Assembly (NCBI GenBank): GCA_013138615.1
Contig: WTCK01000148.1
Location: forward strand, 1 to 15,512
Origin: Candidatus Thorarchaeota archaeon
Lineage (GTDB): Archaea; Asgardarchaeota; Thorarchaeia; Thorarchaeales; Thorarchaeaceae
Length of the DNA: 15,512 bases
Direction of reading: 5' to 3'
Part shown: positions 1 to 6,965 of the stretch, one piece after another
How positions within the stretch are numbered: position 1 is the first letter of the stretch
How the letters are laid out: each line of letters starts with the position of its first letter
Translations under genes and position numbers: made by a program
Notes under the pieces: model-generated
Databases searched by the model: none
What the model was told of the DNA's origin: nothing
What the model saw: the letters and a program-made list of their open reading frames with translations, nothing else

Positions 1-471
1 CGATCCGAGCACAAGGTCTTGATGGGAATGCCTAGGGAACCTACTGTCTTTCGCAAGGTGGCTGAGAAGGGAGTTGATGTGCTCGATGTTAACATCACGC
101 CTGGAGGAGCAAGTTGGCTTCACATAGCCATCAAAATCAGGAAGAAGAATGAGGATGATGGCCTCAAAGCTCTAGAGGGGGCATTTGGAGGACATCGGAG
201 CGCGAAACATGTCTGGGTTTATGATGATGACATAGACATCTACAACGAGCAAGACAGAGAGTGGGCACTGGCGACACGATTCCAAGGTGATGAAGACATG
301 CTCATCAAGGACCGGGAACCTGGTAGCTCTCTAGACCCGAGTGCTGAACCAGGCACTAAGTTGACCACAAAGATTGGCTTCGACGTCACAAAGCCATTAG
401 TTGCTAGAGGAAAGAGCTTTGACCGGGCGGAATTTCCAAAGATGGACCCAAGTAAATTTAGGAGCGATTGA
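1..471 (+). CDS. UbiD-family decarboxylase, C-terminal part; probable anhydromevalonate phosphate decarboxylase
   Basis: The reading frame is open from base 1, so the N-terminus lies outside the window; about 156 residues remain of a family that is usually 400-450 long. The fragment shows UbiD C-terminal hallmarks: MGMPREPTVF at the start, then GHRSAKHVWVYDDDID followed by EWALATRFQ. The UbiD catalytic Glu/Arg residues and most of the prenylated-FMN site lie in the missing part. Family knowledge: archaeal UbiD homologues decarboxylate trans-anhydromevalonate 5-phosphate to isopentenyl phosphate, using prenylated FMN made by UbiX. The choice of this substrate rests on context: the next two genes are the phosphomevalonate dehydratase subunits, and the stop codon overlaps the TTG start proposed for the large subunit. 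An aromatic-acid decarboxylase is possible from the fragment alone, but the neighbours make that less likely. Confidence 0.85.
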   Translation, partial: RSEHKVLMGMPREPTVFRKVAEKGVDVLDVNITPGGASWLHIAIKIRKKNEDDGLKALEGAFGGHRSAKHVWVYDDDIDIYNEQDREWALATRFQGDEDMLIKDREPGSSLDPSAEPGTKLTTKIGFDVTKPLVARGKSFDRAEFPKMDPSKFRSD

Positions 472-1661
472 GATTGGGGCTGGAACTCACCAAAGACGAT
501 AGAGATATGCTGGATGGCAAGCACGGAAAGGCTGCCAGAAAGGCCATGGAGATCATAACAGCACTTGGAGAAATATTCGGGGCCAAGAGGCTGATTCCAG
601 TTTCAAGTGTCCAAATCGCGGGGGTTTCGTATCATAATCTTGGAGAAGCAGGTCTTGAATATCTCTCTGATATGGCTGAAGATGGTCAGACCCGAGTCCT
701 CACCACTTTGAATCCAGCCGGAATGGACTTGATTGAATGGAAGAAGCACGGCATCAGTGAGAGCTTTGCAAAGAATCAGGAGAGAGTAGTGGATGCCTTC
801 TTGAAGATGGGTGTGATTGCCACATGCACATGCACACCGTATCTAATTGGTAATCTGCCGCACTATGGGGAACATATCGCGTGGGCGGAGTCTTCAGCGG
901 TATGCTTTGCTAACTCGGTTATTGGTGCACTGACCAATAGAGAGGGGGGGCCAAGTGCTCTCGCTTCTGCACTCACCGGGAGAACTGCAGAGTATGGATT
1001 TCACCTAGAAGAGAACCGTATCGCACAGGTTAGATACGATATCGAGGCAAGAATTGAGAATACTGACGATTTTGGCCTTCTCGGGCAAGTAATTGGGGCA
1101 CGCACAAAAAAGGCGATACCCTACATCACAGGGGTGGCAAATGCTACAACTGAGCAGCTGAAGTCGTTTTGTGCATCGATTGCAACCTACGGAGGAGTTG
1201 CCCTCTTCCACATGGAGGGTTTGACGCCAAACAGGACACAAGTACCTAACAAGACTGAAGTCGTCACTCAGGATGAGTTGGATGCGGCTCGAAGTGAACT
1301 TGACGATGCAGATGCTGAGATCGACTTCATCAGTGTGGGCTGTCCCCATGCCAGCATAAAGGAGATAGCCTGGATTGCGGAAATGCTCAAGGGCAAGAGG
1401 GTGGCCAAGGGGAAGACTGTCTGGATTACGACTGCAAAACCCACCAAGGATATAGCAATCAGGATGGGATACTATGACACCATAGAGAAGGCTGGTGCGT
1501 TTCTAGTTAGTGACGCTTGTTGTGCAGTAGCACCGCTAAAAGGCCGATTCAAGGGCCTTCTGACGGACTCTGCCAAGGCTTGTTTCTATGCGCGTGGAAA
1601 GAATAGCTTCAAGACAAGAATAAGAACAATCGAAGAGTGCATGAAGGAGGCGATTGCATGA
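468..1661 (+). CDS. Phosphomevalonate dehydratase large subunit (aconitase X catalytic domain, DUF521)
   Basis: Matches the aconitase X large subunit over its full length (about 397 aa). N-terminal region has ERLIPVSS-like and AGVSYHNLGEAGLE motifs. Candidate Fe-S ligands are C120/C122 (TCTCTPY), C292 (SVGCPHAS) and C351/C352 (DACCAVAPL). In archaea this subunit with its small partner dehydrates mevalonate 5-phosphate to trans-anhydromevalonate 5-phosphate. Bacterial relatives act on hydroxyproline derivatives, but the adjacent UbiD-type decarboxylase favours the mevalonate role. The start is uncertain: TTG at 468 overlaps the upstream stop, while TTG at 474 lies 9 nt after AGGAG (460-464), a better spacing, and gives MGLELTKDD as N-terminus. 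The stop overlaps the ATG of the small subunit (ATGA), so the two are translationally coupled. Confidence 0.9.
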   Translation: MRLGLELTKDDRDMLDGKHGKAARKAMEIITALGEIFGAKRLIPVSSVQIAGVSYHNLGEAGLEYLSDMAEDGQTRVLTTLNPAGMDLIEWKKHGISESFAKNQERVVDAFLKMGVIATCTCTPYLIGNLPHYGEHIAWAESSAVCFANSVIGALTNREGGPSALASALTGRTAEYGFHLEENRIAQVRYDIEARIENTDDFGLLGQVIGARTKKAIPYITGVANATTEQLKSFCASIATYGGVALFHMEGLTPNRTQVPNKTEVVTQDELDAARSELDDADAEIDFISVGCPHASIKEIAWIAEMLKGKRVAKGKTVWITTAKPTKDIAIRMGYYDTIEKAGAFLVSDACCAVAPLKGRFKGLLTDSAKACFYARGKNSFKTRIRTIEECMKEAIA

Positions 1662-2053
1662 GTAAGTTCGAAGGTAGAAAGATCTACAAAGGCAGAGTTG
1701 AGGGCGAGGCCCTAGTGACGTCAGAAGACATCAGTTTCTACGGTGGGTGCGAATCTAGTACAGGAATCATCGTCGAGAAAGGACATGAACTTGAGGGCAA
1801 ATCCATTGCAGGAAAAATACTTGTGTTTCCGTCTGGCAAAGGTTCAACTGTTGGCTCCTATGTGCTTTTCGCCCTGAAGAAAGCGGGTTTAGCACCCCTA
1901 GCGATAGTAAACGAGGAAATCGACCCGGTGGTTGCTGTTGGGAGTATCATCTCTGAAATACCAACAATTGACCACATTGATATCAGCAAAATCAAGACTG
2001 GACAGAAACTAGTGGTAGACGCCGGTAGCGGCGTCGTTGTTATCGTGGAATAG
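1658..2053 (+). CDS. Phosphomevalonate dehydratase small subunit (aconitase X swivel domain, DUF126)
   Basis: A 131-aa protein of the aconitase X small subunit/swivel family. It has the usual FPSGKGSTVGS segment (residues 57-67; S63 is the candidate active-site serine) and an APLAIVNEE segment, and ends in a short beta-rich VVIVE tail. It forms the active dehydratase with the large subunit encoded just upstream. ATG at 1658 is chosen because GGAGG (1646-1650) stands 7 nt before it and the codon overlaps the large-subunit stop as ATGA. The GTG 21 bases upstream would add a peptide inside the previous gene and has no comparable ribosome binding site. Only 7 bases separate its stop from the stop of rps2 on the other strand. 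Confidence 0.9.
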   Translation: MSKFEGRKIYKGRVEGEALVTSEDISFYGGCESSTGIIVEKGHELEGKSIAGKILVFPSGKGSTVGSYVLFALKKAGLAPLAIVNEEIDPVVAVGSIISEIPTIDHIDISKIKTGQKLVVDAGSGVVVIVE

Positions 2054-2060
2054 AAGCACA

Positions 2061-2696
2061 CTAGTATCGCTGAATCTGGGGCTCGAAATCTGCTGGTGTG
2101 AAAGCGGTTTCGACATCTTCAGGTATGTCACCCTTCTCACGGAGCACTTGACGAGTCATTAAGTAGTAGATAAGTGCCAGCGACTTGCGACCACGATTAT
2201 TGGTGGGCACCACCAAATCCACGTTAGTCGTCACATTGTCAGTATCGCAGAGTGCTATAACAGGCACACCAATTCTAGCTGCTTCTGATAGAGCTTGTTG
2301 GTCTGTGCGGGGGTCGGTCAGAATCACCAGCTCTGGCTCGACATATGTTCGAGGACCGGAAATGTTCGGGTTTGTGAAAGTGCCTGGGATGAACCGTTCT
2401 GTGAAAGCATTTGCACCAAGGTAGTGGGCAAATGTTTCTACTGGTCGCTTTCCGTAGACTCGACCAGAAACTACCGCAATCCTGGCGGCATTGACTCTAG
2501 CAATGTATTTTCCAACAACTCTGATTCGTTCATCGGTTTTACGAACATCCAACACGTAGAGACCAATGGGTCTCTGCCGATAGACGAATGGCTCCATGTC
2601 GTGAGTCTTCACTTGCGTTCCGATATGACAACCGGCTGCAAGATACTGATCCATGGGTGTCAATAGATCAATCTCTGAAATTTCTGTTTCGCTCAT
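2061..2696 (-). CDS. rps2: Small ribosomal subunit protein uS2 (archaeal S2p/SA)
   Basis: A 211-aa archaeal uS2, close to the usual archaeal length. Recognisable segments are LAAGCHIGTQVKT near the N-terminus, YVLDVRKTDERI, the FIPGTFTNP segment, EPELVILTDPRTDQQALSEA, PVIALCDTDN and VPTNNRGRKSLALIYYL. It binds the head of the 30S subunit. It is the last gene of the rpoD-rpl18e-rpl13-rps9-rpoN-rps2 run and starts 2 bases after the rpoN stop. A strong GGAGGGTG inside the rpoN 3' end lies 7 nt before the ATG. The gene converges on the phosphomevalonate dehydratase operon. Confidence 0.97.
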   Translation of the reverse strand: MSETEISEIDLLTPMDQYLAAGCHIGTQVKTHDMEPFVYRQRPIGLYVLDVRKTDERIRVVGKYIARVNAARIAVVSGRVYGKRPVETFAHYLGANAFTERFIPGTFTNPNISGPRTYVEPELVILTDPRTDQQALSEAARIGVPVIALCDTDNVTTNVDLVVPTNNRGRKSLALIYYLMTRQVLREKGDIPEDVETAFTPADFEPQIQRY

Positions 2697-2698
2697 AA

Positions 2699-2914
2699 TC
2701 AGACACCCTCCACAACATCAGATGTGGCGAAAGCCATGAAGCTATCAATGATGTCAATGTGTGATAGAAGCATTCTTCGACAGCAGTATCTCTGGAGCCC
2801 AAGGCGGTCTAGCACAGCTGCAGGATCCTCACCCTGTTGAATAGCATGCTTGAATTCTTCATATTTATCGGCAACTACTTTGCCGCATGTGAAACATCTC
2901 ACAGGAATTATCAT
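2699..2914 (-). CDS. rpoN: DNA-directed RNA polymerase subunit Rpo10 (RpoN, RPB10 homologue)
   Basis: A 71-aa RPB10 homologue that helps anchor Rpo3/Rpo11 in the archaeal RNA polymerase. The zinc site is intact: C7 and C10 in PVRCFTCGK, and the adjacent C44/C45 in QRYCCRRM. The length is normal. AAGGAGATG about 5 nt before the ATG supports the start. It lies 12 bases after rps9 and 2 bases before rps2. In many archaea rpoK follows rpoN; here rps2 follows directly and rpoK is absent from this window. Confidence 0.96.
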   Translation of the reverse strand: MIIPVRCFTCGKVVADKYEEFKHAIQQGEDPAAVLDRLGLQRYCCRRMLLSHIDIIDSFMAFATSDVVEGV

Positions 2915-2926
2915 CGTTACATCTCC

Positions 2927-3325
2927 TTACCTGTATGATTTCTGATATCTAGATCGTGCTGAAGGGCCACCAAACTTCTTCGGTTCGGTACGTCGAGGAT
3001 CGCCGACCAACATTGTTCTGTCATGCTCTTGCATCTTTGAGCGTGCCTCAAAATTCTGGCTCATGCGAATCAATCCATTGGCGATTGCCATTCTGATAGC
3101 ATCAGCCTGGCTCATGAAACCACCGCCTCGAACCCTTACCTTGATATCGTATCTTTTCCATCCATCGCCAAAGAGTATCAATGGTTCCGTGATTCGCATC
3201 CGAGCAATCTCTGGCTGGTGAATCTCTAGCGGCCGTCCATTGATTCTGATTCTACCACGCCCGTCCTTGATTGTGGCTTTTGCTAGGCTCGTCTTTCTTT
3301 TACCGGTGGTAACAACTACGCGCAT
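2927..3325 (-). CDS. rps9: Small ribosomal subunit protein uS9
   Basis: A 132-aa uS9 with TTGKRKTSLAKA near the start, GRGRIRINGRPLE, RVRGGGFMSQADAIRMAIA, and the basic C-terminal tail ending SARSRYQKSYR that reaches the tRNAs at the P site. ATG at 3325 is chosen over a longer in-frame start at 3376, because MRVVVTTGKRKT is the family N-terminus and AGAGGTG stands 7 nt upstream. The ATG lies immediately past the rpl13 stop with a one-base gap. Part of the rpoD ribosomal-protein operon. Confidence 0.96.
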   Translation of the reverse strand: MRVVVTTGKRKTSLAKATIKDGRGRIRINGRPLEIHQPEIARMRITEPLILFGDGWKRYDIKVRVRGGGFMSQADAIRMAIANGLIRMSQNFEARSKMQEHDRTMLVGDPRRTEPKKFGGPSARSRYQKSYR

Positions 3326-3326
3326 C

Positions 3327-3779
3327 TCATCGCACCTCTGGATTTCTCCAACCAAGTTCATGACTGAGGTCCCCAACCGTGATGAATCTCCGAACCAAGC
3401 TGTCGTAGCGTGATCCTTCGAGGACTATCCTTTCAGCTTCGGCGTACTGTTCTGGCACACCTATGTAAACGTGGATTCGCTTGTAGGCTGCCTTTCCACG
3501 GGGAGTAGGCCAAGGAAGCATGCCACGTATAATCCGTCGTATCATTTTATCTGGACGTCGATGATGGAAAGGGCCCCTTCTCGGGCTGTAGGAGGTTCGG
3601 ATATTGAATTTCTCCTTGTAAGCTTCAATGACTGTTCGTCGGGCACCTGTTATAATGGCTTTCTCGGCGTTCAGTATGACCACTCGTTCACCTAGCAAGG
3701 CAGCCTTTGCAACCTTTGATGCCATTCTGCCGACCACCATGTTATCTGCATCGTAGACTTTCACTGTCTGTTCCATCAT
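3327..3779 (-). CDS. rpl13: Large ribosomal subunit protein uL13
   Basis: A 150-aa archaeal uL13. Visible family segments are DADNMVVGRMASKVAK, GERVVILNAEKAIITG, YSPRRGPFHHRRPDKM, RRIIRGMLPW and KRIHVYIGVPE. Two ATG codons stand in tandem (3779 and 3776); the first is kept because GAGG lies 8 nt upstream of it. It sits between rpl18e (10-base gap) and rps9. It is an early-assembling 50S protein and the sequence shows nothing unusual. Confidence 0.97.
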   Translation of the reverse strand: MMEQTVKVYDADNMVVGRMASKVAKAALLGERVVILNAEKAIITGARRTVIEAYKEKFNIRTSYSPRRGPFHHRRPDKMIRRIIRGMLPWPTPRGKAAYKRIHVYIGVPEQYAEAERIVLEGSRYDSLVRRFITVGDLSHELGWRNPEVR

Positions 3780-3789
3780 TGAACTCGCC

Positions 3790-4149
3790 TCATATGATAA
3801 TCGTAATTCCTGTCCCCTTTGGGGATTGGTTCAGCAGCTCCGGAATCGTAATCAGTGATCCGCCTGCATTCACTATGGCCAATCTAGCAGCTGTTGATGC
3901 ATTCATTGCAGCGACTGTGACTTTATGTGGAATGCTGCCTGAGCCTAGAATTTTACCTGGCACAATGACTATGTCGCCAGCTCGTGTATGCCGGCCAATC
4001 TTACCGATATTGACAGTAGCACGACTTCTAGCCGGGCGCGCTATGAGCTCAGCTACTCTTCTCCATATTCTAACATCATGTTTTGTAGATGTCTTCTTTA
4101 GAGAATTGATTAGAGCGCGTGTATTGGGGTCGGTTGGTCCTTTTACCAT
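3790..4149 (-). CDS. rpl18e: Large ribosomal subunit protein eL18 (L18e)
   Basis: A 119-aa eL18, a protein found in archaea and eukaryotes only. It starts MVKGPTDPNTRALI, has IWRRVAELIARPARSR and VNIGKIGRHTRAGDIVIVPGK, and ends in SPKGTGITIII. GAGGTGAG stands 6 nt before the ATG. It begins 7 bases after the rpoD stop and follows the standard archaeal gene order rpoD-rpl18e-rpl13-rps9. Confidence 0.97.
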   Translation of the reverse strand: MVKGPTDPNTRALINSLKKTSTKHDVRIWRRVAELIARPARSRATVNIGKIGRHTRAGDIVIVPGKILGSGSIPHKVTVAAMNASTAARLAIVNAGGSLITIPELLNQSPKGTGITIII

Positions 4150-4156
4150 CTAAAGC

Positions 4157-4960
4157 TCACCTCAGAGCGTTTGCATAATCAAGAGCTCCCTGTATTCTAG
4201 TCTTCAGAATTTCTGCTGTCTTTGAAACAATTGTTTCGGGGCTTAGAGCGCCGGTAGATTCTACTTTGAAGAGAAAGGCATTCTTCTTGGAATCGATTGT
4301 TATGGCACCAGGTTCACAGACATCAACACAAGCTTCGCATAAGCTGCAATCCAATGTGTTTTGAGTCGACAAAGTACTTCCGTCAACTTTCAGTATATTC
4401 TTTGGACAGATTTTTACGCATTCTTCACAAAGATTGCATTTCGATTTGTCCACGCTAATGACTGGAATATTCTTGTATGCAACCGTTGCGACGGGTTGGA
4501 ACTTGGCATTCTCGGCGCCTGTTCCAAGTCGAGCGTAGGCCTCGATAATCAGTCTTTGACGGGGTCCCAGTTTGACAATTGGGATGTTTCCAGAGGCAGG
4601 AACTATCTTTGGATCTTGTGAGGTCAAGCTGCGTGAATACACCATGACGTCTTCATCTTCGGGTTCTACCTCTAATGTGAGTGTACATTGGCAGAGACTG
4701 CATCCTTTTCCTTCACATTCACAATCTTGGGGAAGATTATAGGAGTCTAGGTCCGTTACTATAGGAATGAGACCAAGACGCTGAGCAATCATTTCATCGT
4801 ACATGACACTGGTGTTTTCCAGTATGAGTACTTCATCTATTGCCATAGCTGGTAGCTTTGTTAGCATTATCCTGCGGATGGCGTTAGCGAATGCGACATC
4901 TATATCCTCAACCAGGAAATGGATTGAATCATCCTGTCTGTTAATGATTGTGATTTCCAT
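4157..4960 (-). CDS. rpoD: DNA-directed RNA polymerase subunit Rpo3 (RpoD) with ferredoxin domain and zinc loop
   Basis: A 267-aa alpha/RPB3-type subunit that dimerises with Rpo11 to start polymerase assembly. The N-terminal dimerisation domain includes FANAIRRIMLTKLPAMAIDEV. Residues 80-92 hold a Cys-rich loop (C80, C82, C87, C90, C92) placed like the zinc loop of RPB3. Residues 175-185 and 205-215 each show CxxCxxCxxxC, so both [4Fe-4S] sites of the inserted ferredoxin domain look complete. ATG 4960 is preferred over a GTG at 5074: AGGTGA stands 4 nt before it, MEITIINR is a family-like start, and the TATA box at 5085-5093 places transcription start near 5062, downstream of that GTG. The leader is therefore about 100 nt. 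First gene of the operon here; rps13, rps4 and rps11, usually upstream, are absent. Confidence 0.96.
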   Translation of the reverse strand: MEITIINRQDDSIHFLVEDIDVAFANAIRRIMLTKLPAMAIDEVLILENTSVMYDEMIAQRLGLIPIVTDLDSYNLPQDCECEGKGCSLCQCTLTLEVEPEDEDVMVYSRSLTSQDPKIVPASGNIPIVKLGPRQRLIIEAYARLGTGAENAKFQPVATVAYKNIPVISVDKSKCNLCEECVKICPKNILKVDGSTLSTQNTLDCSLCEACVDVCEPGAITIDSKKNAFLFKVESTGALSPETIVSKTAEILKTRIQGALDYANALR

Positions 4961-5083
4961 TATCTCACCTGACCTTGGAGTGTACCCAAAACACACTGAT
5001 CCCGGACAGACTCGCTGAATACCCTGCCAGAGGGCTGACAGCTCACTCGCCCGTGCCCTGGGTATGAGTGCCACCCTTGTGTT

Positions 5084-5094
5084 TGTATAAAAGC
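5084..5094 (-). promoter_or_regulatory. TATA box of the rpoD operon
   Basis: On the minus strand the sequence reads GCTTTTATACA, an archaeal TATA element. It would place the transcript start near 5062, giving a leader of about 100 nt before the rpoD ATG. Two weak inverted repeats lie in this leader (5022-5034 and 4979-4997). Position and sequence are seen; use is inferred. Confidence 0.55.
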
Positions 5095-5154
5095 ATTGTC
5101 CTAGAACATTGTTATTGAGCCTTGGAAATCCACTTGAAAACAGAGAAGCTGCGG

Positions 5155-5652
5155 CTATGCTGCTACTTGGGCCATGTCACGTAGTCCGTTGACTATCAGC
5201 TTGTAGCCGTGTAGCTGTTGCGTCGGATCAATGGCTACCATGCCATAGGTGGGAACTCCGAGCAAATCCTCAACTGAACGGGGCTTCATGGAGCCAGGAA
5301 GGTCCTGTTTATTTGCGATTGCGATGACCTGAACGCCTTCGAGCTCCTTCTTGTACTTCTGCAGTATTTGACGTGTCTTCAGTACTGCCTTGGGAGTGCT
5401 CTCAGTGACGACAACCACCATCTTGCTCCCCCTTAGCAAATCAGCCCACATGAACTCGAAATGTGTCTGACCACCCATCTCAACCAACGAAATCTTAGTG
5501 AACTTGTCGAGTGTAATTGTCCCGCAATCCATCCCACAGGTAGGCTTGTAATTGGCATCTAAATTGGACGTGTCGTCTGTGAGAAGTTTGATCAGGGTAG
5601 ATTTGCCGGCATACCCTGACCCCATTAGTGCAACCTTGACATAGCGGGTCAT
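5155..5652 (-). CDS. Small Ras-superfamily GTPase, Arf-like / Rup1 (COG2229)-like
   Basis: A 165-aa single-domain small GTPase. G1 is GSGYAGKST (residues 11-19); G2/switch I is PTCGMD, matching the Arf signature PTxGxx (T38); G3 is EMGGQ (58-62), with Glu where Arf proteins have Asp; G4 is ANKQDLPGSM (N114-D117), strongly Arf-like; G5 is weak (AID, 140-142). HFEFMW after G3 resembles prokaryotic COG2229/Rup1 GTPases. There is no Gly2, so no Arf-type myristoylation site, and no N-terminal amphipathic helix. Such GTPases are common in Asgard archaea but related ones occur elsewhere. A TTAAAT-containing TATA-like element at 5673-5681 stands about 25 nt before the ATG, which would give a leaderless or nearly leaderless mRNA, although GGAG also lies 9 nt upstream. 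The partner and process are unknown. Confidence 0.88.
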   Translation of the reverse strand: MTRYVKVALMGSGYAGKSTLIKLLTDDTSNLDANYKPTCGMDCGTITLDKFTKISLVEMGGQTHFEFMWADLLRGSKMVVVVTESTPKAVLKTRQILQKYKKELEGVQVIAIANKQDLPGSMKPRSVEDLLGVPTYGMVAIDPTQQLHGYKLIVNGLRDMAQVAA

Positions 5653-5757
5653 GAGATGGACTCCAGGCGCTCGTTAAATGAATCGTGTACTTTCACCATA
5701 TCAGCTGTAGTATTACACCTGCAGGTTCCCCGCCCACAATTGGCGCTACTTAAGACA

Positions 5758-5768
5758 AGTATAAAGAC
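5758..5768 (+). promoter_or_regulatory. TATA box of egsA
   Basis: AAGTATAAAGA reads as an archaeal TATA element, with transcription expected to begin near 5788 and a leader of roughly 50 nt before the glycerol-1-phosphate dehydrogenase start. It lies in the 186-base divergent region shared with the small GTPase. Confidence 0.5.
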
Positions 5769-5838
5769 CAATGGAAGCTGGCCCAGTTGGCGCGACATAG
5801 AAGCCCTTAACTGTGGTTATTGGGCCGGCTTATGAGAA

Positions 5839-6831
5839 GTGGACGATATGGCCTCAAGCAATGTGATTATTGCAGAGGGTGCCCTAAAGAGGCTCAATGA
5901 CATCCTTGAAGGATACAAGAAACCTCTCATTGTGTCGGATGTGGTCATCTACGATAAGTACGGGCAAATGATAGAGAGCATAGTTGATGCTGACGTAATG
6001 TGGTCTATATCACCTGACCATCGAAAGGGATTGGTTTCGAGATATCATAACATCGATGTGATTGTGGGTTTTGGTGGTGGAAGGAGCATCGATTTAGCCA
6101 AGCTCTTCGCACTCGAATCGGGACTCAATTGGATTTCTATCCCCACTGCAGCATCACATGACGGCATTGCGAGCGACGTGGCCTCTGTCATGCATGACGG
6201 TTATCGCTATTCAGAGAAATGCAAGAAGCCAAGTTTCATACTTGCAGATCTTAGCGTGATGTCCACCGCTCCTCGAATACTAACTCTGTCTGGGATAGGA
6301 GACATTCTCAGCAAGGCATCAAGTTTAGCTGAGTGGCGACTCGCCAGCGAGCTTGCAGGTGAGCCATTAGATGAAAGCGTCTACACAACAGTTGAGTTTG
6401 CACTCGAAACTGTGCTAAAGGACGATAGCCTTGAAACCCTCGTCAAATCTGTGATAGACACAGGCAATGCCATGACGGACTTCGGGAGTTCCAGACCCTG
6501 CTCCGGAACAGAACATGCGATATCCCACGCGATGGATCGGAGGATGCAGAGTTTGCATGGTCTTCAAGTGGCTTTCGCTACTCCCCTAAGCCTCCATTTT
6601 CTTGACGAAGCCGGCTATGCCAAGCATCGACCGTCAGATATCAGGGACTTTCTGCGTGAGAGGAATATGCCTGTAGAACTCAAAGAATTGGATATGACTG
6701 AAGCTACGTTTCTTGATGACATACAGCACGCACAGAAGATTATGAAGAAACGAGGAAGATACTCGGTCCTTACTCATTGCAAAGCAAGTGTTGCTGATTT
6801 AGTAAGGGCAATCAATGAACTAGGCTACTAG
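5839..6831 (+). CDS. egsA: sn-Glycerol-1-phosphate dehydrogenase [NAD(P)]
   Basis: Reduces dihydroxyacetone phosphate to sn-glycerol 1-phosphate, the stereospecific backbone of archaeal membrane lipids. The 330-aa protein shows the nucleotide-binding GFGGGRSIDLAK (77-88), the diagnostic IPTAASHDGIAS (101-112), ADLSVM and the metal site: D155 in GIGDILSK, H226 in GTEHAISH and H240 in LHGLQV, equivalent to the zinc ligands of the glycerol dehydrogenase fold. It is slightly shorter than the usual 345-360 aa. The start is uncertain between GTG 5839 and ATG 5848; neither has a clear Shine-Dalgarno sequence. It is monocistronic and divergent from the small GTPase. Together with the mevalonate genes at the left end it marks an archaeal ether-lipid biosynthesis route. 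Glycerol dehydrogenase is a less likely alternative because of the HDGIAS motif. Confidence 0.93.
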   Translation: MDDMASSNVIIAEGALKRLNDILEGYKKPLIVSDVVIYDKYGQMIESIVDADVMWSISPDHRKGLVSRYHNIDVIVGFGGGRSIDLAKLFALESGLNWISIPTAASHDGIASDVASVMHDGYRYSEKCKKPSFILADLSVMSTAPRILTLSGIGDILSKASSLAEWRLASELAGEPLDESVYTTVEFALETVLKDDSLETLVKSVIDTGNAMTDFGSSRPCSGTEHAISHAMDRRMQSLHGLQVAFATPLSLHFLDEAGYAKHRPSDIRDFLRERNMPVELKELDMTEATFLDDIQHAQKIMKKRGRYSVLTHCKASVADLVRAINELGY

Positions 6832-6869
6832 ACATGCCTTCCATAATTGTTGAGTCAGGCTAGTTCGAC

Positions 6870-6880
6870 AGTTTTAAAAG
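6870..6880 (+). promoter_or_regulatory. TATA box of the rpl7ae operon
   Basis: AGTTTTAAAAG is a good TATA-like element. Transcription would start near 6900, giving a leader of about 70 nt that contains the kink-turn at 6941-6965. Confidence 0.5.
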
Positions 6881-6940
6881 AAGTAGGCATGACAGCGGCG
6901 AGAACGCGCCCTTTGCAACGGGTGCGTCAGTGGACACTCA

Positions 6941-6965
6941 TACCAATGATGTGAAAACAGAGGTA
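6941..6965 (+). promoter_or_regulatory. Kink-turn in the rpl7ae leader overlapping the Shine-Dalgarno sequence (probable L7Ae autoregulatory site)
   Basis: The stretch folds as a complete standard kink-turn. C stem TACC (6941-6944) pairs with GGTA (6962-6965). The three-base loop is AAT (6945-6947). Tandem sheared pairs form from GA (6948-6949) and GA (6960-6961). The NC stem TGT (6950-6952) pairs with ACA (6957-6959), closed by a GAAA tetraloop (6953-6956). L7Ae is the archetypal kink-turn binder. The Shine-Dalgarno AGAGGT (6959-6964) forms the 3' strand, 8 nt before the rpl7ae ATG, so binding should block ribosome access. Fold and overlap are read from the sequence; autoregulation is inferred, though it is known for other archaeal L7Ae mRNAs. 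Confidence 0.85.

Noticed and set aside
4961..5074. Longer rpoD starting at GTG 5074
   Set aside because: The GTG lies upstream of the predicted transcript start; the extra 38 residues are not family-like, and a good Shine-Dalgarno sequence precedes ATG 4960.
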